A stretch of DNA of 64,000 bases from Candidatus Methanomethylophilaceae archaeon. GTDB taxonomy: Archaea; Thermoplasmatota; Thermoplasmata; Methanomassiliicoccales; Methanomethylophilaceae. The first letter of the stretch is position 1, and every line of letters starts with the position of its first letter. Below the pieces are notes generated by a model. That model was not told the origin of the DNA. It worked only from the letters and a program-made list of their open reading frames with translations, and ran no database searches. Shown piece after piece: positions 1 to 8,554 of the stretch. The DNA is taken from assembly GCA_017524805.1 (NCBI GenBank), contig JAFXUX010000009.1:1-64000 (forward strand), in the 5' to 3' direction. The position numbers and the translations under genes are program-made.

Positions 1-440
1 AGTTCTTTCCGATAGCGCTGTGTCTCATGTTGCGCACCTGGGCCGAAACCCGAGGCCGGTGCCCGAAGCCGGGCGTTACGACGGTTGCGCCCATGTATCG
101 AATGGAGGGCGAAACCCCGATACGCCCCGGCGAGATGGAGGACTGGGTGAGGCCGCGCGCACATGGCACAGTTCGTTCTTTCTCCGATCTATCAAATTTT
201 ATGATTGGGCATTTTTATCGCTTCATAGGTCAGGTGCGGATTGCTTTCATCGCTTTAAAAATAGAATATAATGGATTTATATTGCATTTGTAACGGATTT
301 TATTTACAATTGTCAAACAAATGTAATGAATTGTATTATACAACCAACACAGGTTAGTTCTTGATGAAACATCGGCCCCTGTCGGCCCTGACGCGATCCT
401 TATCTTCGGCTTCGGAGGATTTCAAAGGAACGTGTTGAAA
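1..440. other. no gene called at left edge
   Basis: I cannot support a gene here. Two overlapping plus-strand frames are open from the window edge to about 271 and 293, so one could be the 3' end of a gene that starts outside, but neither translation resembles a family I know. From about 190 to 360 the DNA becomes AT-rich and non-coding in appearance, with the 8-base palindrome ACAATTGT near 305. This probably serves as a promoter region for the gene at 441. Confidence 0.4.
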
Positions 441-821
441 ATGGACAATATGGAATTGGACTGTGAGATCATATTTGATCGTGGTCTCGACATCATCGAT
501 ATCGAAAGCCTGGACGAGGCGCCCGTCTACATCCCCAAGGGGATGGGACAGTGCCCCCTCTCGCCCGTATGCCGCCGCTTCGGGGATTTCAGCGACTGCA
601 GGAGCGCCGAACCGGCCCTTCTCCAGCTGTCGCTCTTCTTCGAGTACTCGAGGAGGACCGAGCGCGGCACGTAGTACGTCTTCTCACCTTATTACCATCC
701 GGACCTCTTCGTCGTCTTCACGGGCGACGGGGTGTCCGTGGAATGGTTCGACGGCAGGTCGAAGGCGATGGAGTCTCCCGAGGAGCTCATAGACATCCTC
801 TCGAGGAGACAAAACGCTTGA
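441..821 (+). CDS. unknown protein with in-frame amber codon (possible pyrrolysine)
   Basis: I do not recognise this protein. An ATG at 441 (a GTG at 432 is also possible) opens a frame that reaches TAG at 672-674 and then continues without a frame change to TGA at 819-821. The part after the TAG reads like ordinary protein: YVFSPYYHPDLFVV, then VSVEWFDG, and an acidic helix before the end. Read through, the product is about 126 residues with the amber codon at residue 78. The N-terminal part has CPLSPVC and a further Cys, a possible metal site. TAG is almost never a stop in this window, so decoding as pyrrolysine is plausible. Other readings are a point-mutated pseudogene or a 77-residue truncated product. 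It sits near an integrase, so it may belong to a mobile element. Confidence 0.5.
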
Positions 822-900
822 TCTTCGTCCGCTATCGTGCGGGCGAATCATTATCCGGAGGCCCGTAAGCGACCGCGTCATGGGCCGACGCCGACGGCGA

Positions 901-1212
901 TCAGTCGTCTGCGGAATCGGGCTTCGTCTTTCTGCGGTCGAGTACGACCTTGGCCTTCTTGAAATAGGTTACGAGCTCCTCCGCGTCCCTCGTGAGGACC
1001 ATCCTCTCGCCCCTGAAGTTCTCCGATCTGACGTAGTCGATGTAGCCCGCCGCCGAGAGCTCGGTCAGCCTCTGGAACTTCGTGCGCACGTTCCCCGGCT
1101 CCAGGTGCGTTATCTCCACCTTGGTGGAATAGGGATGCTCGGAAAGCGCCACGAGGACGTAGATGGCGAACTTCCTCTCTAGGAGATCGAAGTCGTTGCT
1201 CTTCAGTGTCAT
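901..1212 (-). CDS. winged-helix transcriptional regulator
   Basis: A 103-residue protein with the layout of a small archaeal winged-helix DNA-binding domain. Helices fill residues 8-60, including a likely recognition region around TKFQRLTELSAAGYID. A beta wing follows near residues 60-75 (VRSENFRGERMVLT), and the C-terminal helix is basic. Such proteins usually bind DNA as dimers and repress nearby promoters; the target is not known here. The gene points away from the integrase, and the shared intergenic region carries repeated TGCTGAAT elements that could be its operator. That link is inference. It may be a regulator of the neighbouring integrated element rather than of the host. Confidence 0.75.
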   Translation of the reverse strand: MTLKSNDFDLLERKFAIYVLVALSEHPYSTKVEITHLEPGNVRTKFQRLTELSAAGYIDYVRSENFRGERMVLTRDAEELVTYFKKAKVVLDRRKTKPDSADD

Positions 1213-1245
1213 GCTTGCACATCGTCCCTACGGTTGATATAATTT

Positions 1246-1397
1246 TGCTGAATTTGTAATAGTGTATGGTGAATACGTCCCCGATTCACCACTTTTATTT
1301 ATAAATGAAAACAGGTTTTCGTCCCATCTGATTCCGATTCTGATCATTATCGCACTATTCGGCGTCAATCATAAAGTGCTGAATTGCACATTCAGCA
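1246..1397. promoter_or_regulatory. repeated TGCTGAAT elements, candidate operator
   Basis: TGCTGAAT occurs at 1246-1253 and again at 1377-1384. The second copy is followed after five bases by its exact inverse ATTCAGCA at 1390-1397. A second inverted repeat (GGTGAAT with ATTCACC) lies near 1268-1289. All are between the divergent regulator and integrase genes. Autoregulation by the winged-helix protein is a guess from position. Confidence 0.35.
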
Positions 1398-1511
1398 ATT
1401 ATTAATACCAGGTCGGCGATGTTCATATGCAGAGGGCGGAGCGGACCCGTTCAGTGTCATGAGGATTCTCCGTATCCGCCCTGTGCCGATGAACGAAGAG
1501 GAGGTAAGGAG

Positions 1512-2495
1512 ATGGGAAAGTATCCATTCGGAGAGTACGCGTCCCGCTACATGGACTCCGTCCGCGGCGTATACGCCGAGGAGACATGGAAGACCAGGGA
1601 GCGCAGGTACAGGAGGATGGAACGCAAGGTAATCGATCTAAAAGAGAAGAAGCTCATTTCGACTATGTCGCCTAAGGCGATGACGGAGGAGGACGTGCGC
1701 CAGTACATCCTCTACTGCAAGGAGAAGCAGGCTCCGTCGGACATGGTGCACGAGGTGAACGCGCTCCGCAACCTGCTGCTGTTCGCCGACAACCATGCCG
1801 TGGACGTCTGCATGAACCACAACCCCGGCCTCAGGCCGAGGAACAAGCCGCAGAGGAAGTCCGCCATGAGCGACGAAATTTACAATTCGATATTGCAGAA
1901 AGCGCAAAGCCTCGATCCCTTGGATTTCCGCCGCACGAGGGCTTATGCCCTCGTTCTGATCTGCATCAACGCGGGGACGAGGAACAAGGAGGTACGCCTT
2001 TCTGAGTTGGATGATTTAGACACCGACTCGTGGGTATTGCACATTCTGCACGTCAAGGGGGAGGCCTCCTACGGCATGCCGAGGGACGTCCCCATACCCC
2101 CGGAGATACGCGGGGTATTGCTGAACTATCTATTGCTCCGCAAGAAGTGGGTGGTGGACAACAACTGTGACTCGCGCGCGCTTTTCCCGTCGAAGGATGC
2201 AGAAAGTGGATTCTGCTCGGGGAACAGCCTGAGGAAGTACAAGGCGATCGTCGAGGACGACCTCGGGATCCGCTTCGACCTCCGCATGTGCCGCAGGACG
2301 TTCGGGCAGAGGTACCTCGACAGGGACCTCGACATCGAGTCCGTGAGCGTCCTCATGGGCCACTCGAGCACCAAGACCACCGAGAGCTTCTACAGCCGCA
2401 GGAGGCTCGACGACGCAATGCGCAAGGCCCGCGGCTCCTGGCCGGACAACAAGGCCGGGAAGGACGGGGATCCCGCCGGGAAGAAGGATTGCTGA
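1512..2495 (+). CDS. tyrosine recombinase / integrase
   Basis: A 327-residue site-specific recombinase of the phage-integrase type. The N-terminal part (about 1-110) is the helical core-binding domain. The catalytic domain carries Arg157 (AGTRNKEV), a lysine after the beta hairpin (HVKGEA), Arg261, His284 (LMGHSS) and nucleophile Tyr294 (ESFYSRR). The usual His of the H-x-x-R box is Arg258, a noticeable deviation. I start at ATG 1512 because a strong purine-rich site, GAGGTAAGGAG, lies just before it; the frame is open further upstream but that stretch looks non-coding. The gene ends about 70 bases from the 3' end of tRNA-Ala, the classic position of an integrase at its attachment site. It probably catalyses integration or excision of an element extending leftward. 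Confidence 0.88.
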   Translation: MGKYPFGEYASRYMDSVRGVYAEETWKTRERRYRRMERKVIDLKEKKLISTMSPKAMTEEDVRQYILYCKEKQAPSDMVHEVNALRNLLLFADNHAVDVCMNHNPGLRPRNKPQRKSAMSDEIYNSILQKAQSLDPLDFRRTRAYALVLICINAGTRNKEVRLSELDDLDTDSWVLHILHVKGEASYGMPRDVPIPPEIRGVLLNYLLLRKKWVVDNNCDSRALFPSKDAESGFCSGNSLRKYKAIVEDDLGIRFDLRMCRRTFGQRYLDRDLDIESVSVLMGHSSTKTTESFYSRRRLDDAMRKARGSWPDNKAGKDGDPAGKKDC

Positions 2496-2566
2496 ATTAT
2501 GCATAAGGGGGGTGCGGACAATGGATTTCGACAAGGTTTTCAGATGTCTGGCTAGGGTGAAGGGAG

Positions 2567-2640
2567 TGGACAAGGCGAGATTCGAACTCGCGACTTCTGC
2601 CTTGCGAAGGCAGCGATCTACCGGGCTGATCTACTTGCCC
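2567..2640 (-). tRNA. tRNA-Ala (anticodon CGC)
   Basis: The reverse complement folds as a complete cloverleaf. The acceptor GGGCAAG pairs with CTTGTCC, including the G3:U70 pair that is the alanine identity element. The anticodon stem is CTGCC/GGCAG with loop TTCGCAA, giving anticodon CGC. The T arm contains the usual GTTCGAATC. CCA is not encoded. A TATA-like TTTATATC on the minus strand lies upstream near 2674-2684. The 3' end faces the integrase gene, so the tRNA may be its attachment site. Confidence 0.93.
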
Positions 2641-2752
2641 ATAGTTATAATCCGGTAAATCTGCGCATGTGTATTAGATATAAAATGATTGCGAACGGCG
2701 CCAGACGAAACCCTCACCCACAGATATGAAATAAAAACGCCATTCCCTGGGC

Positions 2753-3457
2753 ATGAAAATCACGTACTGGACAGATTTCTCATGCCCGTACTGCTACATC
2801 GGCGACACCCGCCTCAGAAAGGCGATAGAATCCATCGGAGCCGAAGATATCATAGAGATGGAAATGAGGTCATTCCAACTCACTCCTCAAGCAGGCCCGA
2901 AACCCCGCAATTCGATGGTGGCAGGCATGGCCAAACACTATGGCATGTCCTTGGAAGAGGCGCAGGAGAAAGTCGACAGGATATCCTCGGAAGGCCAGGC
3001 GGAAGGCCTGAGGTTCAGATACGCCGACGTCCAAAGCTGCAACACTTTCGATGCGCACCGCCTGTCTAAGATGGCGTTCTCCCATGGGAAAGAAGCCGGG
3101 GAAAGAATGAACGAGAAGCTCTTCGAGGCTTTCTTCGGGGACTGCGAGCTCATCGCCGACCATAGTGTCCTGAAACGCCTCGCAATCGGATGCGGTTTCG
3201 ATGGCGATGAAGTGGATGACGTCCTGTCATCGGAGAAATTCGCCAAGGAAGTCATGGCCGATGAGCTGGAAGCCGATTCCTATGGCATCTATGCCGTCCC
3301 GTTCTACATAATCGGCCGCTACGGAGTCCCGGGAGCGCTCTCCACGGAGGATTTCGCGGATCTGCTCAAACAAGAATTGGAAGAGTCTGGAGAACTGAGG
3401 AAGGCTCCCGAGGGATCCGTATGCGGCCCGGACGGCTGCTCCATGCCCAAAAAATGA
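2753..3457 (+). CDS. DsbA-family oxidoreductase (FrnE-like)
   Basis: A 234-residue thioredoxin-fold protein of the DsbA/FrnE group. The active site CPYC is at residues 11-14 (WTDFSCPYCYIG), followed by the long helical insertion typical of the family, and the cis-proline strand near residue 180 reads YAVPFYIIG. The C-terminus has a short Cys tail (VCGPDGCSM), also seen in FrnE-like proteins. No signal peptide, so it acts in the cytoplasm, probably in thiol-disulfide exchange; the substrate is unknown. The start has no ribosome site, but an A/T box lies about 25 bases before the ATG, so the message may be leaderless. Confidence 0.85.
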   Translation: MKITYWTDFSCPYCYIGDTRLRKAIESIGAEDIIEMEMRSFQLTPQAGPKPRNSMVAGMAKHYGMSLEEAQEKVDRISSEGQAEGLRFRYADVQSCNTFDAHRLSKMAFSHGKEAGERMNEKLFEAFFGDCELIADHSVLKRLAIGCGFDGDEVDDVLSSEKFAKEVMADELEADSYGIYAVPFYIIGRYGVPGALSTEDFADLLKQELEESGELRKAPEGSVCGPDGCSMPKK

Positions 3458-3503
3458 CGGCCAGACCGCTCACCTATAAATCTTGAGAAGGGGATTCTTG
3501 ACC

Positions 3504-3908
3504 ATGGTCGGCCTTACGCCTGAGATCATAGAGGAAATGAAAAACCAGAGGATCTTTTCCCTGGCCACATCAAGCAAAAATGGGATGCCGAACGTCGTAC
3601 CGGTCGGATTTCTCTTCGTCGGAGACGACAATAAAATTTGGGTCATCGACAACTACTTCAAGAAAACCCTGAAGAACATCAAGGAGAACCCGTTCGTCTC
3701 GTTCTACATATGGTACCCGGAATGCAAGGAGTCCTACCAGATCAAAGGGAAAGCCGAGATCGTAAGCTCCGGACCTGACTACGAGAAGGCCGTGGCATTG
3801 GCGCACTCCAAGAAGGAGACCTATCCCGCCAAGAATCTCATCAAAATCGAGGTCACCGAAGTCTATTACGTCACCCCGGGGGACCACGCCGGAGACCTTT
3901 GCGAATGA
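3504..3908 (+). CDS. pyridoxamine 5'-phosphate oxidase-like flavin protein
   Basis: A 134-residue protein with the split-barrel fold of the PNPOx-like family, which bind FMN or F420. Characteristic stretches are FSLATSSKNGMPNVVPVGF near residues 17-36 and KIWVIDNYFKKTLKNI near 43-58. The C-terminal half contains the barrel strand YQIKGKAEIV. I chose ATG 3504 over upstream codons because CTATAAATC lies about 27 bases before it, the normal archaeal TATA spacing for a leaderless gene. The substrate cannot be told from sequence. It converges on the small membrane protein downstream, with a shared hairpin between them. Confidence 0.75.
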   Translation: MVGLTPEIIEEMKNQRIFSLATSSKNGMPNVVPVGFLFVGDDNKIWVIDNYFKKTLKNIKENPFVSFYIWYPECKESYQIKGKAEIVSSGPDYEKAVALAHSKKETYPAKNLIKIEVTEVYYVTPGDHAGDLCE

Positions 3909-3911
3909 TAA

Positions 3912-3935
3912 GGAGGGGATTCCCCTCCGAAAAAC
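3912..3935. terminator. hairpin between convergent genes
   Basis: GGAGGGG pairs with CCCCTCC across a three-base loop (3912-3928), followed by an A/T-rich run. It sits between convergent genes ending at 3908 and 3942 and could stop transcription in either direction. Confidence 0.55.
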
Positions 3936-3941
3936 TCTTTC

Positions 3942-4130
3942 TTAAGATGACCGAACCGGCCTTCGCTCATCGTCCGCCGGCCTGAGAAGCTGGGGAGCCA
4001 TCCCGAGGATTCCGGCTACTGGGATCAGAAGAAGGCAGAGGTAATTATTGGTCATCAGAGTGAATGGGACGCCGATTATAGCCCCGGCGATAAGGCCGAA
4101 GAACAAACCCTGCTTAGCTTTCGCTTCCAT
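3942..4130 (-). CDS. small two-helix membrane protein
   Basis: A 62-residue hypothetical protein. Two hydrophobic segments (about residues 8-26 and 30-47) are joined by a short polar turn, and the C-terminus is charged (RPADDERRPVRSS). Its ATG is one base past the purB stop codon, so the two are probably co-transcribed and translationally coupled. I do not recognise a family and assign no function. Confidence 0.6.
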   Translation of the reverse strand: MEAKAKQGLFFGLIAGAIIGVPFTLMTNNYLCLLLIPVAGILGMAPQLLRPADDERRPVRSS

Positions 4131-4131
4131 C

Positions 4132-5499
4132 TCACTCTACCTTCCTTCCCAAGGCTTTCTCAGCCTCGGCCACCATGTTGTCGACGATTTCCCTTGCGCC
4201 GCCGACGTAATTGGCCGCGTCCATCGTCTGGACGATCTCTTCCCTGGTGAGCACACCTTTCAGGTCTTCCCTCTCGGAAAGCACGTCTCTGAGATGCCTC
4301 CCGGTATCCTCGGCGACCATCGACGATTCACGGACGATCTCGTGGGCGTCCTGCCTTCCGATGCCCTTCTCGGTGAGCTTCATCATCAGCGGCTCAGCCA
4401 TCACAAGCCCTTTGGAGGATTCGATGTTCTGAAGCATCTTGTCCTTGTGGATCTCGAGCCCCTGGAAGATCCAATCCATCTTCTTCAGGATCTCATCGAC
4501 GAGTATGAAGACGTGGGGCAGCGTGAACCTCTCGGTGGAGGAGTTGGAAAGGTCCCTCTCATGCCAGAGCACCTGGCTCTCGAACGTGGGGGTGACGAAG
4601 CTCCTGACAACCCTCGCCAAACCGCAGACGTTCTCTGAATTCATCGGATTCCTCTTCTGCGCCATGGTGGAGCTTCCCACCTGCTTCTTCACGTCGAAAT
4701 ATTCGGAAGCCTCGCCGATCTCCGACCTCTGGAGATTCCTGATCTCAGTCCCGTATCTCTCTAAAGAAGTCGCTATGTTTGCCATGATGCAGATGGCTTC
4801 GGTGTATCTGTCGCGCCCTACCACCTGCGTGGCGGCAGGCTCGTATTCAAGGCCTAGGTCCTCCATGACCATCTTCTGTATCCTGAAGAAATTTTTTCCG
4901 AGGGCGGCTCCGGTTCCGACGGCACCGGCCATCTTTCCGGCGCATATCCTGGGCTTCGCCTGGATTAACCTCTCCCTGTGCCTGAGCATCTCGGCGACAT
5001 AGCCCGCGATCTTGAATCCGAAAGTTATGGGGATGGCGAACTGGGCGTGGGTCCTCCCTATCTCGATGGTGTCCCTTTCCCGTTTCGCGAGGGAGGCGAG
5101 AGTATAGATGAGCTTGTCGACGTCCTCCTGCACGATCTCCACCGCCGCCTTGAGCTGCAAAGCAGTGGCCGTATCGACGATATCGTTGGAGGTGGCGCCG
5201 AGATGCACGTATTTGCCGGCATTCCCGGAGCATTTCTCGGTCATTGCCTTTACCATAGCCATAAGATCGTGCCTGGTGTCCTTCTCGATCTCCTTGATCC
5301 TGTCGACGCTGACGATATCCAGGGATGCCACGCGCCCGATCTCGTCCGCATCCTCCTGGGATATCGTGCCGATGGCGGCATGAGCCCTGGCCAAAGCCGC
5401 TTCCACGTTCATCTGATACTGGATACGGCTCTCCTCGCTGAAGACCGCTTTCATATCGGCGCGACCGTATCTATAGTCAAGGGGACAGACATTGCTCAT
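4132..5499 (-). CDS. purB: adenylosuccinate lyase
   Basis: A 455-residue enzyme of the fumarase/aspartase superfamily. It removes fumarate from SAICAR and from adenylosuccinate in purine and AMP synthesis. Family marks are the N-terminal LDYRYGRADM, GRTHAQFAIP in the middle, and the flexible catalytic loop GSSTMAQKRNPMNSEN near residue 290. Length is normal for archaeal PurB. I start at ATG 5499 (MSNVCPLDYRYG): a TATA-like TTATTATATC lies about 30 bases upstream, while the longer open frame has no family-like residues. The small membrane protein gene follows directly. Confidence 0.95.
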   Translation of the reverse strand: MSNVCPLDYRYGRADMKAVFSEESRIQYQMNVEAALARAHAAIGTISQEDADEIGRVASLDIVSVDRIKEIEKDTRHDLMAMVKAMTEKCSGNAGKYVHLGATSNDIVDTATALQLKAAVEIVQEDVDKLIYTLASLAKRERDTIEIGRTHAQFAIPITFGFKIAGYVAEMLRHRERLIQAKPRICAGKMAGAVGTGAALGKNFFRIQKMVMEDLGLEYEPAATQVVGRDRYTEAICIMANIATSLERYGTEIRNLQRSEIGEASEYFDVKKQVGSSTMAQKRNPMNSENVCGLARVVRSFVTPTFESQVLWHERDLSNSSTERFTLPHVFILVDEILKKMDWIFQGLEIHKDKMLQNIESSKGLVMAEPLMMKLTEKGIGRQDAHEIVRESSMVAEDTGRHLRDVLSEREDLKGVLTREEIVQTMDAANYVGGAREIVDNMVAEAEKALGRKVE

Positions 5500-5784
5500 C
5501 GATATCGGATTAGCGACGGCCAACTTGATATAATAACTTGACCTACGATTCATTGCATAATCCAACTGGTAAATACCCTCGACGAAAGCGGATCTGTCTG
5601 GCATAACGTCCCTTTAGCATCGGATAACCGCATAATTGGAGCCGATTTGATAGGGCAAAAATCCATGGAAATATGCCACCAATATTCTCACAGTAGAAAT
5701 CCTTATATTTATGGCTATAATAGGGCCAATTGAAGTAGGCCATGCTTCATGCTCATGGCACGTTGAATAACTAAGTGATGATTT

Positions 5785-6801
5785 ATGGAAGATTTTGTGG
5801 AGGAAGTTCAGCAGCAGGATTCTCAGGTAGAGGAGCAGGTTTCTATGGCGACCGAGGAAAAGACGGAAAACGCCCCTGCGACCGATGAGTCCGGAGCTGA
5901 TAAGACAACCGTCTCGTCCGAGGACGAACTCGTAGAGCTCGAGGAAAAGCGCGGCATCATCAATGAGGATGCGGAAAAGCACAGGAAACTCAGGGATGAG
6001 CTCAACAACCAGACCAAAGAGTGGAAAGCCAAGAGGGATGCGCTCAATGGGCAGGTCAGGGAGCTTGTGGACGAAGCTGGAAAGTGCAGAGAGGAGCGCG
6101 ACTCCCTCAACCAGAAGGTCAAGGAGACCAAAGAGCTCAGAGACGAGTGGAACCAGAAGGTTACCGCTCTCAAGGAGCAGCTCGCTCCTTACAGGAACAC
6201 CGAGAGAAACGACGAGAAGAATGAGGTTCCCGTCAAGCAGCTGAAAAAACAGCTCCAAGATCTTGAGTACACCCAGCAGACCAAAGCGCTCGGGAAAGAC
6301 AAGGAGAACGAAATCATCAAGCAGATCTCCGTCCTCGCCAAGGAAATCGCCGACAGGGAGAAGACCTACGAGCAGAACGATGAGGTCAAAGCGCTCGTCG
6401 GACAGCTCAGAGAGGCCAAAGCCCAGGCCGAGAGCTACCACCGCCAGGTTTCCGAATACGCTGAGCAGGCTCAGGCCGCCCACGACAAGATGATCGGGTA
6501 CTACGAGCAGGCCGACAAACTCAGGAAGGAAGCCGACTCCGCCCAGGCGAAATTCGTGGAGTGCAAGCAGGCAGCCGACGAGGAGCACAAGAAGCACATC
6601 GAGCAGATCAAATCCGTCCACCAGATGGACCGCGACGCTTCCGAATACAAAGGGAAGAAGAACAGCGGAGCTCGCAGCGGAAAGAAGAGGACCGAGACCG
6701 ACAACAAGAAAGAGGCCAAGGAAATCTTCGAGCGCTTCAAGGCGGGAGACAAGCTCTCCACCGAAGACCTCATGGCTCTCCAGAAGTCTGGGTACCTCTG
6801 A
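5785..6801 (+). CDS. archaeal coiled-coil protein (COG1340-like)
   Basis: A 338-residue protein that is almost entirely predicted coiled coil from about residue 45 to 285, very rich in Glu, Lys, Gln and Arg. The N-terminal 40 residues are acidic and disordered. The C-terminus (KEIFERFKAGDKLSTEDLMALQKSGYL region) is a conserved short helical hairpin seen in archaeal COG1340 proteins. The family is widespread in Euryarchaeota but has no established function; an SMC-like or scaffold role has only been suggested by shape. The gene stands alone, divergent from purB, followed by a terminator-like hairpin. Confidence 0.8.
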   Translation: MEDFVEEVQQQDSQVEEQVSMATEEKTENAPATDESGADKTTVSSEDELVELEEKRGIINEDAEKHRKLRDELNNQTKEWKAKRDALNGQVRELVDEAGKCREERDSLNQKVKETKELRDEWNQKVTALKEQLAPYRNTERNDEKNEVPVKQLKKQLQDLEYTQQTKALGKDKENEIIKQISVLAKEIADREKTYEQNDEVKALVGQLREAKAQAESYHRQVSEYAEQAQAAHDKMIGYYEQADKLRKEADSAQAKFVECKQAADEEHKKHIEQIKSVHQMDRDASEYKGKKNSGARSGKKRTETDNKKEAKEIFERFKAGDKLSTEDLMALQKSGYL

Positions 6802-7194
6802 ATCTCAACTGAGGGGCGATTATCGCCTCTCATCAAACATTTTAAATACTTTTGTTTTCAACAAATATAAGTTTTTCTTATCATACCACTTGTGTTCTAA
6901 ATCTTAGCATAAACTTATTATATAATTTTCATTATTTTAATATAATTAGAATTATGTTATTTTTTATTATCAATATATTTTATATTAATTATAAGAAATT
7001 TAAGTTTTGAATAATATTGAATATTCTTAAATGAATTTTTTTATAAGAAAGATAAATATACCATTGGCGCGAATACCGTGAATGCGAGGATTAGGCGGGC
7101 AGAGTGCATCCCATCCCTTCTTATCGTCCGCCCGATCCCCCGCTACTTCATTCCGACATTATTTTATGAAGTTCGCAGATATGGAGTCGATCAA
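6802..7194. other. AT-rich gene-free region
   Basis: About 390 bases without a supported gene. From 6840 to 7060 the strand is extremely AT-rich, with runs such as TTTTATATTAATTATAAG, in a genome that is otherwise moderately GC-rich. The final part before srp54 contains a likely TATA element (TTATTTTATGAA, 7158-7170) 27 bases before the ATG. I see no RNA gene. An origin or a strong promoter region are possibilities but unproven. Confidence 0.5.
6811..6831 (+). terminator. hairpin after coiled-coil gene
   Basis: GAGGGGCGA pairs with TCGCCTCTC (one mismatch in the middle) ten bases after the stop codon at 6801, followed by an AT-rich stretch with T runs. Confidence 0.55.
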
Positions 7195-8550
7195 ATGGGT
7201 TTGGAAGGATTGGGAAAATCCCTGAGGAACGTCTTCGGACGCATAGGAAACGCGAGCTCCGTAGACGACGATCTCATCAACGACATATGCAAGGATATCC
7301 AGCGCGCCCTTTTGGAAGCTGATGTGAACGTGAGGCTGGTCCTCGACCTTACGAACAGGGTCAAGCAGCGCGCGACGGAAGAGCCCCCTCCAGCCGGCAA
7401 GAGCCTCAAGGACCACCTTACCCAGATCATCTACCAGGAGTTGGTCCGCCTCGTGGATAACGGCGAAGGGATCAAGCTCAAACCCCAGACCATAATGATG
7501 GTCGGTCTGTACGGCCAAGGAAAGACCACCACCACTGGAAAGCTGGCGCTGTACTTCTCGAAGAAGGGCTTCTCCGTCGGTCTCATCGGAGCCGACGTTT
7601 ACAGGCCGGCCGCGCTTGACCAGCTGAAGCAGCTCGGCGAGAAGGTGGGCGTCGAAGTATATGGCGAACCCGGGGAATCCGACGCGGCCGGAATAGCCAG
7701 CAGAGGCCTCCAGAAATTCAAGGACAAAAAAATCGTCATAATAGACACATCCGGACGCCATGCCTTGGAAGAGGACCTCATTGAGGAAGTCAAGAGGATA
7801 GCCGAGGTCGCCAAGCCCGACGAGAGGATACTCGTCCTGGATTCCCAGGTGGGACAGCAGGCAGGGCCCCAGGCGGAAGCTTTCCACAACGCGGTCGGAG
7901 TCACCGGCGTTATCCTCACCAAGATGGACGGTACCGCGAAGGGAGGAGGAGCCATCTCCGCCATCTCCAAGACCAACGCGAGGATCGTCTTCCTGGGTAC
8001 CGGAGAGCATATCCGCGATCTGGAGCCTTTCAACGCGAACAAATTCATATCCAGGCTTCTGGGCATGGGAGACTTGGAATCTCTCATTCAGCTGGCCAAC
8101 GAAGAGATCGACGACGCCGACTCGATGCAGAAGGTCACCGAAGCGATGATGAGCGGGAAATTCACGCTGAACGACATGTACTATCAGATGTCCCAAGTCA
8201 AAAAGATGGGGCCGCTCCAGAAGGTCATGAGCCTGCTTCCGGGATTCAGCGGGATAGAGGATAAGATCGATTACGAGGCGTCCCAGAAGAAGCTGCAGAT
8301 CTTCCGCACGATCATGGACTCCATGACCAACGAAGAGAGGGAGGATCCGTCTCTTATCAAGTCCAAGCGCATCGAAAGGATCGCCAACGGCGCGGGGGTT
8401 TCTCCGCATGACGTCAAAGAGCTCCTCGCCCAGTACAACATGACGAAGAAGAGCATGTCCCAATTCGGGAAGGACCGCAAGGCCCGCAAGAATATGATGA
8501 AGCAGCTGAACGGTGTGAACCTGGAAGCCCTGAAGAACATGCAGCAGTGA
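7195..8550 (+). CDS. srp54: signal recognition particle 54 kDa protein
   Basis: A 451-residue GTPase that binds signal sequences and 7S RNA and delivers ribosomes to the membrane. The N domain covers residues 1-90. The G domain has G1 GLYGQGKTTTTGK (about 104), the ADVYRPAA insertion motif, DTSGRH (G3) and TKMDG (G4). The M domain, rich in Met, fills the last 150 residues, with the RNA-binding region KSKRIERIANGAGVS. The real start is ATG 7195 (MGLEGLGKSLRNVF), 27 bases after a TATA box. It is the first gene of a seven-gene run through etfA with gaps of four bases or overlaps. Confidence 0.97.
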   Translation: MGLEGLGKSLRNVFGRIGNASSVDDDLINDICKDIQRALLEADVNVRLVLDLTNRVKQRATEEPPPAGKSLKDHLTQIIYQELVRLVDNGEGIKLKPQTIMMVGLYGQGKTTTTGKLALYFSKKGFSVGLIGADVYRPAALDQLKQLGEKVGVEVYGEPGESDAAGIASRGLQKFKDKKIVIIDTSGRHALEEDLIEEVKRIAEVAKPDERILVLDSQVGQQAGPQAEAFHNAVGVTGVILTKMDGTAKGGGAISAISKTNARIVFLGTGEHIRDLEPFNANKFISRLLGMGDLESLIQLANEEIDDADSMQKVTEAMMSGKFTLNDMYYQMSQVKKMGPLQKVMSLLPGFSGIEDKIDYEASQKKLQIFRTIMDSMTNEEREDPSLIKSKRIERIANGAGVSPHDVKELLAQYNMTKKSMSQFGKDRKARKNMMKQLNGVNLEALKNMQQ

Positions 8551-8554
8551 TAGG

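Noticed and set aside
2130-2573. 147-residue minus-strand frame across the integrase 3' end and tRNA
   Set aside because: It is a shadow of the integrase and runs into the tRNA gene.
5614-6621. 335-residue minus-strand frame opposite the coiled-coil gene, very rich in Leu, Phe and Val
   Set aside because: Antisense of Glu/Lys-rich codons gives such hydrophobic runs; no start signal and it overlaps the purB promoter.
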